From Flemingiibacterium sp045636145 (GTDB lineage Bacteria > Bacillota > Clostridia > Oscillospirales > CAG-272): DNA of 64,000 nucleotides. The position numbers and the translations under genes were made by a program. This document shows, in pieces, positions 42,339 through 48,881 of the stretch (the first letter of the stretch is position 1; each line of letters starts with the position of its first letter). The notes under the pieces are model-generated. The model was not told the origin of the DNA. It made no database searches and was given only the letters and a program-made list of their open reading frames with translations. The DNA lies in contig JAZTWV010000015.1 of NCBI GenBank assembly GCA_045636145.1, positions 1 through 64,000 on the forward strand. Reading direction: 5' to 3'.

Positions 42339-44057
42339 ATGAACTACAAAGAAAACTATGAGCGCTGGCTCACATCGGACAAGGTAGACGACGCAACAAA
42401 AAAGGAGCTTGCGGCAATTGCAGGCAATGATGAGGAGATAAAGCTCCGTTTTATAAAATCGCTGGAATTCGGCACTGCCGGACTTCGCGGCACTATGATG
42501 GCAGGCACTAATGCCATGAACGTATACACCGTAGCACAGGCCACCCAGGGACTTTCGGACCTTATAAATCAGCTTGGCAAAGCCGACCGCGGTGTGGCTA
42601 TTGCCTATGATTCCAGAAACAATTCCGAGCTTTACGCAAAAACAGCCGCAAGTGTTCTTGCGGCAAACGGTATTATCGCTCATATTTTCGACAGTCTGCG
42701 TCCTACCCCTGTTCTTTCATTCGCAGTACGCGAGCTTCACACAATCGCCGGAATCAATATTACCGCTTCCCACAATCCAAAGCAGTATAACGGCTACAAG
42801 GCGTATTGGGAGGATGGAGCACAGCTTCCGCCGGATCATGCGGCGACTGTCTCCAAATCTATTGCTGAAGCGGATATTTTCGATGATGTAAAGACCACTG
42901 ATTTTGACAAGGCTGTTGCCGACGGTATCATAAAGTATATTCCAGCTTCCGTTGACGAAGCATATATAGAGAATGTTATTGCCGAAGCAGTGAATCCCGG
43001 CATTATCAAGCAGGTTGCGGACACACTTGAGATAGTATACACTCCGCTCCACGGTGCAGGCTACAAAATGGTGCCGGAGGTGCTCCGCCGCGTGGGACTT
43101 AAGCACATTGACGTCGTGGACGAACAGATGGTGCTTGACGGCAACTTCCCCACGGTGGCATATCCCAATCCAGAGGTTCCGGAGATATTTGAGCTTGGCA
43201 TAAAGCTTGCGGAGAAGGTGCACAGCGATCTCATTATCGCAACCGACCCCGATTCCGACAGAGTTGGAATCATGTCACGCGACAAATCCGGTAAATTTGT
43301 CCGCCTGACGGGTAATCAGGTAGGTGCGCTTCTTCTTGACTATATAATCACAGCTTATGAAGAAAAAGGAATGCCGGAAAACCCCTATGCCATCAAAACC
43401 ATCGTTACAACCGATATGGTAACGAAAATATGCTCCGACCACAACATTAAGCTTCACAATGTGCTCACCGGTTTTAAATTTATCGGCGAGGTTATAAAGC
43501 AGTATGAGAAAACCGGTCATGACAACTATATCTTCGGATTTGAGGAAAGCTACGGCTACCTTAAGGGCACTTATGCACGCGATAAAGATGCGGTGGTTGC
43601 ATCCATGCTCCTCTGCGAAATGGCGGCATACTACAGCACCAAGGGAATGACCCTCTGCGATGCTATGCAGGGCTTGTATGACCGTTACGGTTACTACGAT
43701 GAGGGCGTTGCTAACATCTATATGGACGGTCTTGACGGAATTGAGCGCATGAAAAAGCTTATGAACGACCTGCGAGAAACGCCCCCCACAGAGCTTGCCG
43801 GCAGACGTATTGTTGAGCGCCGCGACTATTTAAACGATACTGTTCTTGATGTTGACACAGGCAAGATAACATCAACCGGACTTCCCTCGTCCAATGTGCT
43901 CTACTATGTCACCGAATGCGGCGACGTTATAGTTATACGCCCGTCCGGCACAGAGCCCAAAATCAAGATTTATATTCTCGCCCATGACGAAAGTCTTGAA
44001 GCTGTCAAAAAGAAAATTGACGAATACAAAAAAGTCACCGACACATGGGTTGATTAA
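42339..44057 (+). CDS. pgcA: Phospho-sugar mutase (phosphoglucomutase/phosphomannomutase)
   Basis: A 572-residue alpha-D-phosphohexomutase. The active-site serine lies in NITASHNPKQYNGYKAYW, the metal loop is DPDSDRVG, the sugar loop is GFEESYGYL, and the phosphate-binding loop is RPSGTEPKIKIY. It interconverts glucose 1- and 6-phosphate, linking glk with glgC/glgP. I start at 42339, six bases after GGAG (42329-42332), in preference to an ATG at 42327 that overlaps that site. Confidence 0.93.
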   Translation: MNYKENYERWLTSDKVDDATKKELAAIAGNDEEIKLRFIKSLEFGTAGLRGTMMAGTNAMNVYTVAQATQGLSDLINQLGKADRGVAIAYDSRNNSELYAKTAASVLAANGIIAHIFDSLRPTPVLSFAVRELHTIAGINITASHNPKQYNGYKAYWEDGAQLPPDHAATVSKSIAEADIFDDVKTTDFDKAVADGIIKYIPASVDEAYIENVIAEAVNPGIIKQVADTLEIVYTPLHGAGYKMVPEVLRRVGLKHIDVVDEQMVLDGNFPTVAYPNPEVPEIFELGIKLAEKVHSDLIIATDPDSDRVGIMSRDKSGKFVRLTGNQVGALLLDYIITAYEEKGMPENPYAIKTIVTTDMVTKICSDHNIKLHNVLTGFKFIGEVIKQYEKTGHDNYIFGFEESYGYLKGTYARDKDAVVASMLLCEMAAYYSTKGMTLCDAMQGLYDRYGYYDEGVANIYMDGLDGIERMKKLMNDLRETPPTELAGRRIVERRDYLNDTVLDVDTGKITSTGLPSSNVLYYVTECGDVIVIRPSGTEPKIKIYILAHDESLEAVKKKIDEYKKVTDTWVD

Positions 44058-44063
44058 AAGCGG

Positions 44064-44098
44064 TACTGCCGCACGTTTGACGTGCGGCAGTATTTTTT
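44064..44098. terminator. Terminator between pgcA and the XRE gene
   Basis: Stem TACTGCCGCACGT / ACGTGCGGCAGTA with a TTTG loop at 44064-44092, followed by TTTTTT. It ends pgcA and may also end the convergent regulator. Confidence 0.9.
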
Positions 44099-44102
44099 AT
44101 TT

Positions 44103-44351
44103 TTACATGGAATCAGAAAACAGGTCACTTAATGTGCAGGAGAGCGCTTTCGTTAAAGCTATTATGTCTATGTCGGTTACAAAGCGTTTTCCAGCCTCGA
44201 TTCGCTGTACAGCATTTTTATCAACATCAAGTCCTATAAGCTGCAGTCGGTCAGCCAATTCGCGTTGGGATATCTTCATCTGCTTGCGCAGTCGCGAAAC
44301 ATTTGCTCCACAAATATTATTAAGTCCCTCTTTTGTTTTATTGATAAACAT
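44103..44351 (-). CDS. XRE family transcriptional regulator
   Basis: An 82-residue Cro/CI-type repressor consisting of little more than the HTH domain: NVSRLRKQMKISQRELADRL, then LDVDKNAVQRIEAGKRFVTD, then IIALTKALSCTLSDLF. The start is uncertain. ATG 44351 has GGGGA 6 bases upstream, while ATGs at 44363 and 44372 lack a site and the last one lies inside a putative operator. It is transcribed away from the TM2 protein gene. Operator-like palindromes flank the shared promoter region, so it probably controls itself and its neighbour. Confidence 0.85.
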   Translation of the reverse strand: MFINKTKEGLNNICGANVSRLRKQMKISQRELADRLQLIGLDVDKNAVQRIEAGKRFVTDIDIIALTKALSCTLSDLFSDSM

Positions 44352-44366
44352 ATAATTCCCCATTTT

Positions 44367-44385
44367 TGACATTCAGTGCTTGACA
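44367..44385. promoter_or_regulatory. Putative operator O1 of the XRE regulator
   Basis: TGACATTCA, a central G, then a degenerate right arm. The left arm is identical to one arm of O2 at 44418-44440. It covers the -35 box (44380-44385) of the TM2 gene promoter. Confidence 0.5.
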
Positions 44386-44408
44386 ACAAGGATATTATAT
44401 GCTATAAT
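44380..44408 (+). promoter_or_regulatory. Consensus promoter of the TM2 protein gene
   Basis: Perfect TTGACA (44380-44385), 17-bp spacer, perfect TATAAT (44403-44408). A weaker minus-strand -10 (TATAAT, 44394-44399) for the XRE gene lies inside it, so the two promoters are face to face. Confidence 0.85.
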
Positions 44409-44417
44409 AATTACAGA

Positions 44418-44440
44418 AATGACACTCAGTGAATGTCATT
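44418..44440. promoter_or_regulatory. Putative operator O2, 23-bp palindrome
   Basis: Arms AATGACACTCA and TGAATGTCATT around a central G pair at 10 of 11 positions. It lies just downstream of the expected transcription start, where a bound repressor would block the TM2 gene. Confidence 0.6.
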
Positions 44441-44469
44441 TTAGCAAAACTACAGCGGAGGGATATAAA

Positions 44470-44892
44470 ATGTCTAACGAAAACCAGCAAATCACTACAG
44501 AAACAACATCAGCGCCGCAGGAAAACACTAAATTCTGCAAGCATTGCGGTGCAAAAATTCCGAGTGAAGCTATTTTGTGCACTTCATGCGGACGCCAGGT
44601 GGAGGAACTTAAACAAACTCAGTCTGCTCAGCCCACAATTGTTATAAACAACGAAAATAACAATGTTAACTCAAATACAAACATTAACGGTGCTATGGGT
44701 ATGCGCCGCCCCAAAAACAAATGGGTATCTCTGCTATTATGTATTTTTATCGGTTTCTTCGGTGCTCACAAATTTTATGAAGGCAGAATTGGCGCGGGTA
44801 TCCTCTACTTGTTTACAGGAGGGCTATTTGTAATCGGCGTAATAATAGACTTTATTGTACTGCTCTTTAAGCCTAATCCGTATTATGTATAA
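44470..44892 (+). CDS. TM2 domain protein with N-terminal zinc ribbon
   Basis: A 141-residue membrane protein. Residues about 25-55 form a zinc ribbon, CKHCGAKI then CTSCGRQVEEL. An Asn-rich linker follows, then a TM2 domain: KNKWVSLLLCIFIGFFGAHKFY, the GRIGAGILYLFTGG turn, and a second helix ending in KPNPYY. This zinc-ribbon plus TM2 layout is common in Firmicutes, with unknown function. AGCGGAGGG stands before ATG 44470. It has its own consensus promoter and terminator. Confidence 0.88.
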   Translation: MSNENQQITTETTSAPQENTKFCKHCGAKIPSEAILCTSCGRQVEELKQTQSAQPTIVINNENNNVNSNTNINGAMGMRRPKNKWVSLLLCIFIGFFGAHKFYEGRIGAGILYLFTGGLFVIGVIIDFIVLLFKPNPYYV

Positions 44893-44934
44893 TCTTGCAT
44901 ACTTAATTCAGCAATAATTACAACACTGACACGC

Positions 44935-44973
44935 AAAAAACAGTCTTTGTCCAAAGGACAAAGACTGTTTTTC
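44935..44973. terminator. Bidirectional terminator between the TM2 gene and tRNA-His
   Basis: Stem AAAACAGTCTTTGTCC / GGACAAAGACTGTTTT with an AAA loop and a T-run on both strands. It ends the TM2 gene and the convergent tRNA operon. Confidence 0.92.
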
Positions 44974-44976
44974 TTA

Positions 44977-45054
44977 TGGGGTGAATGAAGGGGGTCGAAC
45001 CCTCGACCTCCAGGGCCACAACCTGGCGCTCTAACCAACTGAGCTACATCCACC
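44977..45054 (-). tRNA. tRNA-His (GTG)
   Basis: Minus-strand cloverleaf with anticodon loop TTGTGGC, a GAGGGTTCGACCCCC T-arm and acceptor GTGGATG/CATTCAC. The extra 5' G(-1) pairs with C73, as required for tRNA-His, and the CCA end is encoded. Just downstream of tRNA-Arg. Confidence 0.95.
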
Positions 45055-45123
45055 ATCTCTTGGCAGACGTACTGCGAAGCAATACGCTGCTGTTATGTGA
45101 ACCCGAATAGAAAATTCGGGATT

Positions 45124-45200
45124 TGGCGTACCTGGAGGGACTCGAACCCCCGACCTACTGCTTAGAAGGCAGTTGCTCTATCCAGCTGAGCTACAGGTAC
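45124..45200 (-). tRNA. tRNA-Arg (TCT)
   Basis: Minus-strand cloverleaf: acceptor GTACCTG/CAGGTAC, D-arm GCTC-AGCTGGATA-GAGC, anticodon loop TTCTAAG, T-arm CGGGGGTTCGAGTCCC-like, and an encoded CCA end. First gene of the two-tRNA operon. Confidence 0.95.
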
Positions 45201-45226
45201 ATAGCCGCAATCAATTAACATACAAT

Positions 45227-45255
45227 ATTATACACTACCGCATCACATTTGTCAA
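45227..45255 (-). promoter_or_regulatory. Promoter of the tRNA-Arg/tRNA-His operon
   Basis: On the minus strand TTGACA (45250-45255), 17-bp spacer, TATAAT (45227-45232). The surrounding ACCTATTGACAAA and TATAATATT match the promoter of the tRNA-Met/tRNA-Glu pair at 54736. Confidence 0.88.
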
Positions 45256-45334
45256 TAGGTTTTTGAAATTTTTAAGAAAATTCTGATATAGTGTTACAAT
45301 AGATATGAGACTAAAAGTAAAAAAAGAATAGAAA

Positions 45335-45438
45335 AAGTGATTGAGTTCTGTTAAAATAGAATTACCCCTAACTCATTCCAACAGAAAGGCCCCAATCACT
45401 TCATGAAACATTATACCACAAAAGTAATTATTTTGTAA
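45335..45438 (+). mobile_element. Possible insertion-sequence remnant
   Basis: AAGTGATTGAGTTCTGTT (45335-45352) is partly repeated inverted at 45380-45401, around AGGCCCCAATCACTTC. This is followed by a start MKHYTTKVIIL and an immediate stop (45403-45438). The layout looks like the left end of an IS with the first codons of a transposase, cut off shortly after. No right end or target duplication is found. Confidence 0.35.
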
Positions 45439-45509
45439 TACACTCCCGGAAATTATATAAAGAGCTATTGCACTAAGCCCTAATTATATTTACAAGCAGG
45501 TATCAAGCC

Positions 45510-45683
45510 TTATTTGCCTGTGCTGCTACTGCACCCGGTACATCCCACACAGTCACATCCGCATCCGCAGGAATGTCCCTTTTTCTTCTCACGCCGCAGA
45601 TATACGATAACAGCCGCAAGAATGCAGGTAATTACAAGCGAGATAACTATTGTAGCTATATTTCCAATAAACCATTCTAACAT
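45510..45683 (-). CDS. FeoB-associated Cys-rich membrane protein
   Basis: A 57-residue peptide with one transmembrane helix (about 8-30), a basic stretch (RREKKKG) and a Cys-rich tail HSCGCGCDCVGCTGC. Such peptides follow feoB in many Firmicutes and are thought to help ferrous iron transfer, though the mechanism is not known. I start at ATG 45683, with GGGAGG ten bases upstream. It is 38 bp downstream of feoB and probably in the same operon. Confidence 0.88.
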   Translation of the reverse strand: MLEWFIGNIATIVISLVITCILAAVIVYLRREKKKGHSCGCGCDCVGCTGCSSSTGK

Positions 45684-45721
45684 AATTTGTAAACCTCCCA
45701 CTTACGGATATAGCCCTATCA

Positions 45722-47857
45722 TCACCGTTTTACAGAATCCTTGCCCCGGCGCACAAGCATATATATCATATATGCAGCAACGATAAGTGCCGCTGCAAGT
45801 CCTGCCGGGTTTATACTGCCGGAAAATACTCTGCCTATCTGATATATTATCAGGGACACCGCATATGCGAAAATACACTGATATCCTATTGCAAAGGCAG
45901 TCCATTTCCCGCTGTTCATCTCGCGTCTGATAGCACCCATTGCCGCAAAACAGGGCGCACAGAGGAGATTGAACACAAGGAACGAATATGCGGCAATTAC
46001 CGACGGGAATCCCACCGTGGGATCGGCAAGATGTCCCCAGATTTCGGCACCGTCACCTGCAACCTCAGCAAATCCGTAAAGCAGTCCCAGTGTGGCAACA
46101 ATATTTTCCTTTGCGATAAGTCCGGTAATAACCGCAACCGCCGCCTGCCAGAATCCGAATCCCAGCGGAATGAACAGAACCGCCAGAGGCTTTCCGATAG
46201 CCGCAAGCAGTGAATTGTTAAGGTCTGCCACCAAACCGAAGCTGCCACTCTCAAAACCAAATTCCTGCAAGAACCACAGTATCACTGCTGAAAGGAGAAT
46301 AACCGTTCCTGCTTTTTTGATGAATGACCAGCCGCGCTCCCACATGGAGCGGAGAACATTTGTAACCGTTGGCATATGATACGGCGGAAGTTCCATTACA
46401 AAGGGAGCAGGATCACCTGCAAAAAGCCTTGTCTTTTTAAGGATAAGACCGGAAACCACAACGGCAAATATTCCTATAAAATATGCGCTGGGTGCCACCC
46501 ACCAAACTCCATCGAACATCGCGCCTGCAATAAGAGCAATAACCGGGAGCTTTGCACTGCACGGAATAAATGTAGTAGTCATAACAGTCATGCGGCGGTC
46601 ACGCTCATTTTCAATTGTGCGGGATGCCATAATACCTGGAACGCCGCATCCTGTTCCAATAAGAAGCGGAATAAAAGATTTACCCGAGAGACCGAATTTG
46701 CGAAAAAGTCTGTCCATGACAAACGCAATACGCGCCATATAGCCGCACGCCTCAAGAAAAGCAAGAAAAATGAACAGCACAAGCATCTGGGGTACAAATC
46801 CAAGCACTGCACCAACACCGCCGATAATACCGTCAAGTATCAGCCCCTGAAGCCATTCTGCACAGTTTACGGAAATAAGAAAACCTTCAACAGCAGGCGG
46901 TATGATCTCGCCGAACAGAACATCGTTGGTCCAATCTGTAACCCATGCACCGACCGTCGTAACAGACACATAGTATACAATAAACATTATAAGCGCAAAA
47001 ATAGGCAGTGCAAGGAATCGGTTTGTCATAATGCGGTCAATCTTATCAGATGTAGTAAGCTTGCCCACATTTTTCCTCTTACAGCACTTCTCCACAATGC
47101 GGGTTATGTAAACATAACGCTCATTTGTAATAATGGATTCCGCATCATCATCAAGCTCGCTCTCAGCGGCAGAGATATCTTTCTCAATATGAGCCATAAC
47201 ATCCTTCGGGATATTAAGCTTCTCTATTACCTTGTCATCGCGCTCAAATATCTTTATTGCATACCAACGCTGCTGATCTGCCGGCATATCGTGGATGCAA
47301 GCTTCCTCGATATGAGCCACCGCGTGCTCCACAGCTCCCGAAAAAATATGCTGAGGTGTGATCTTGCCGTTTTTAGCCGCCTCAATTGCGGCTTCAGCCG
47401 CTTCGTCAATACCGGTGCCTTTAAGAGCGGATATTTCCACCACCTTACAGCCAAGAGCTTTGGAAAGCGCCGCAAAGTCTATTTTGTCGCCTTTTTTATT
47501 AACGACATCCATCATATTGACAGCAATTACCACAGGCACGCCAAGCTCAGTAAGCTGTGTTGTAAGATAGAGATTACGCTCAAGATTTGTACCGTCGATA
47601 ATATTAAGAATAGCATCGGGACGCTCATCAATAAGATAATTTCTCGCCACCACTTCTTCAAGCGTATAGGGAGAGAGAGAATATATACCCGGAAGATCGG
47701 TAACTATCACTCCGTCATATTTCTTTAATTTTCCCTCTTTTTTCTCAACGGTAACTCCTGGCCAATTGCCTACAAACTGATTTGAGCCTGTCAGTGCATT
47801 GAAAAGTGTCGTCTTACCGCTGTTTGGATTGCCGGCAATGGCAATTTTTAAGTTCAT
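45722..47857 (-). CDS. feoB: Ferrous iron transporter FeoB
   Basis: A 711-residue membrane protein. The N-terminal G domain has GNPNSGKTTLFNALTG, DLPGIYSL and NMMD motifs, followed by a helical GDI-like segment and a transmembrane region with two Gate motifs (CGYMARIAFVMDRLFRKFGL and GTGCGVPGIMASRTIE). It imports Fe(II) under anaerobic conditions. Start ATG 47857 has AAAGGA upstream; a longer frame to 47899 would run across the putative iron-box operator. A DtxR-type regulator lies nearby. Confidence 0.95.
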   Translation of the reverse strand: MNLKIAIAGNPNSGKTTLFNALTGSNQFVGNWPGVTVEKKEGKLKKYDGVIVTDLPGIYSLSPYTLEEVVARNYLIDERPDAILNIIDGTNLERNLYLTTQLTELGVPVVIAVNMMDVVNKKGDKIDFAALSKALGCKVVEISALKGTGIDEAAEAAIEAAKNGKITPQHIFSGAVEHAVAHIEEACIHDMPADQQRWYAIKIFERDDKVIEKLNIPKDVMAHIEKDISAAESELDDDAESIITNERYVYITRIVEKCCKRKNVGKLTTSDKIDRIMTNRFLALPIFALIMFIVYYVSVTTVGAWVTDWTNDVLFGEIIPPAVEGFLISVNCAEWLQGLILDGIIGGVGAVLGFVPQMLVLFIFLAFLEACGYMARIAFVMDRLFRKFGLSGKSFIPLLIGTGCGVPGIMASRTIENERDRRMTVMTTTFIPCSAKLPVIALIAGAMFDGVWWVAPSAYFIGIFAVVVSGLILKKTRLFAGDPAPFVMELPPYHMPTVTNVLRSMWERGWSFIKKAGTVILLSAVILWFLQEFGFESGSFGLVADLNNSLLAAIGKPLAVLFIPLGFGFWQAAVAVITGLIAKENIVATLGLLYGFAEVAGDGAEIWGHLADPTVGFPSVIAAYSFLVFNLLCAPCFAAMGAIRREMNSGKWTAFAIGYQCIFAYAVSLIIYQIGRVFSGSINPAGLAAALIVAAYMIYMLVRRGKDSVKR

Positions 47858-47899
47858 AATGGAATGTCCTTTCCTAGTAATCAGTTTTCGCCGCCGCAA

Positions 47900-47913
47900 T
47901 TAGCCTATGCTAA
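47900..47913. promoter_or_regulatory. Putative iron box upstream of feoB
   Basis: TTAGCCTATGCTAA, palindromic at 12 of 14 positions. It matches the DtxR-type core TTAG-N6-CTAA and is nearly identical to the box at feoA (48219-48232). Confidence 0.6.
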
Positions 47914-47931
47914 CCGCGTATCATTTTTTTA

Positions 47932-47951
47932 CCGGGAGAACGCTCTCCCGG
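47932..47951 (-). other. Intercistronic hairpin feoA-feoB
   Basis: CCGGGAGA (47932-47939) and TCTCCCGG (47944-47951) form a GC-rich stem two bases after the feoA stop. No T-run follows on the minus strand, so it may stabilise or uncouple the feoA and feoB messages rather than terminate. Confidence 0.55.
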
Positions 47952-47953
47952 CA

Positions 47954-48181
47954 CTAATCAGCTTCTATTTCCACCATATCAGCATCCGCTTTGCGAAGCG
48001 ACAGCTCATATCCGCGAACAGTAAGCTCCATGGGATCTCCAAGAGGTGCGACCTTGCGCACTGTAACCTCAACACCTTTGGTAATTCCCATATCCATAAT
48101 ACGGCGTCTGATCGCTCCTTCGCCGTGTACCTTCACAACTCTGACCGTTTTACCGATCCTGGTATCCTTTAAAGTCTTCAT
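47954..48181 (-). CDS. feoA: FeoA family protein
   Basis: A 75-residue SH3-like protein. MKTLKDTRIGKTVRVVKVHG, then IRRRIMDMGITKGVEVTVRK, APLGDPMELTVRGYELSLRK and the end EIEAD match the FeoA family throughout. It assists FeoB in ferrous iron uptake. First gene of the feo operon, with a promoter at 48242-48270 and an operator overlapping the start of transcription. Confidence 0.94.
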   Translation of the reverse strand: MKTLKDTRIGKTVRVVKVHGEGAIRRRIMDMGITKGVEVTVRKVAPLGDPMELTVRGYELSLRKADADMVEIEAD

Positions 48182-48218
48182 ACAGTTCCCCCGAACAAAT
48201 TACACGTATACCGTGCAG

Positions 48219-48232
48219 TTAGTCTAAGCTAA
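48219..48232. promoter_or_regulatory. Putative iron box at the feoA promoter
   Basis: TTAGTCTAAGCTAA (within AGTTAG...CTAACT) lies a few bases downstream of the predicted feoA start, ideal for repression. A half-site TAAGCTAA (48255-48262) also sits inside the promoter spacer. Confidence 0.65.
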
Positions 48233-48241
48233 CTACATTAA

Positions 48242-48270
48242 ATTATATACCATGTAAGCTAAAAAGTCAA
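48242..48270 (-). promoter_or_regulatory. feoA promoter
   Basis: On the minus strand TTGACT (48265-48270), 17-bp spacer, TATAAT (48242-48247). Predicted start near 48235. Confidence 0.85.
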
Positions 48271-48315
48271 TAGTTTCTTTGGCGATTTTTTCATTTTCGT
48301 CAAAACACCTAGCGG

Positions 48316-48329
48316 TTAGCGGCGTCTAA
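48316..48329. promoter_or_regulatory. Third TTAG-N6-CTAA box
   Basis: TTAGCGGCGTCTAA, with the same half-sites as the feo boxes, between feoA and the DtxR-type gene. Next to it is another inverted repeat, TTGTGTACA / TGTACAA (about 48338-48355). Confidence 0.4.
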
Positions 48330-48383
48330 CTTTGGTGTTGTGTACATTGTACAACCGCTAAATAGCGAAATACAGACAAATGC

Positions 48384-48412
48384 TTGAAAAATTCATATTT
48401 ATATGATACAAT
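48384..48412 (+). promoter_or_regulatory. Promoter of the DtxR-type regulator
   Basis: TTGAAA (48384-48389), 17-bp spacer, TACAAT (48407-48412), about 28 bp before the start codon region. Confidence 0.75.
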
Positions 48413-48446
48413 GTACATATACATCCGAATTGCAGGAGGTGTTTTC

Positions 48447-48821
48447 GTGCGACTTCAGGAATCGGGAGAAATGTATCTCGAAAGCATATATATACTCTCA
48501 AAGGGCAATAAAAATGTACACTCCATTGATGTTGGAGAATATTTAGGCTATTCAAAGCCCAGCGTCAGCCGTGCAATGAGTCTTTTGAAGACCGGCGGCT
48601 ACATAAAAATGGCGGCGGACGGCACGCTCACGCTTACAGAGCTTGGACGTGAGATCGCCGAAAAAATATACGAGCGTCACACCGTGCTTACAGCAATGCT
48701 GTTATCCTTCGGGGTGGATGAAGTGACCGCCGCGGAGGATGCGTGCCGGCTTGAGCACGCCATCAGTGACAAATCCCTTGAAGCTGTAAAGCGATATCTA
48801 AAAGACAGCGGAAAAATCTGA
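48447..48821 (+). CDS. DtxR/MntR family metal-dependent regulator
   Basis: A 124-residue regulator. RLQESGEMYLESIYIL and the winged helix VHSIDVGEYLGYSKPSVSRAMSLL are the family signature, followed by LTELGREIAEKIYERH and the dimerisation helix with metal ligands (DACRLEHAIS). It lacks the C-terminal SH3 domain of DtxR, as MntR does. I start at GTG 48447, seven bases after AGGAGGT, rather than at an upstream frame that would cover the promoter. It is divergent from feoA and probably represses feo with Fe(II). Confidence 0.9.
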   Translation: MRLQESGEMYLESIYILSKGNKNVHSIDVGEYLGYSKPSVSRAMSLLKTGGYIKMAADGTLTLTELGREIAEKIYERHTVLTAMLLSFGVDEVTAAEDACRLEHAISDKSLEAVKRYLKDSGKI

Positions 48822-48831
48822 ATAATTAAAT

Positions 48832-48873
48832 GGGACACAGTACGGCTATCTGCCAATCCTGTGTCCCTAATTT
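48832..48873. terminator. Terminator between the DtxR-type gene and the SulP gene
   Basis: Stem GGGACACAG (48832-48840) / CTGTGTCCC (48859-48867), followed by TAATTTTATTT. It separates the two convergent genes. Confidence 0.8.
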
Positions 48874-48881
48874 TATTTATT

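Larger units (their letters stand above)
45201..45509. other. Intergenic region upstream of the tRNA pair
   Basis: About 310 bp with no intact gene. It holds the tRNA promoter (45227-45255) and a possible insertion-sequence remnant with an inverted repeat and a 12-codon frame (45335-45438). Confidence 0.6.

Noticed and set aside
44103..44892. Toxin-antitoxin pair (XRE plus small protein)
   Set aside because: The partner is a typical zinc-ribbon TM2 membrane protein, the genes are divergent, and no toxin fold is visible.
46376..47728. A 450-codon open frame on the plus strand opposite feoB
   Set aside because: It is rich in Cys, His, Lys and Asn without any domain, has no ribosome binding site, and mirrors the codon pattern of feoB on the other strand.
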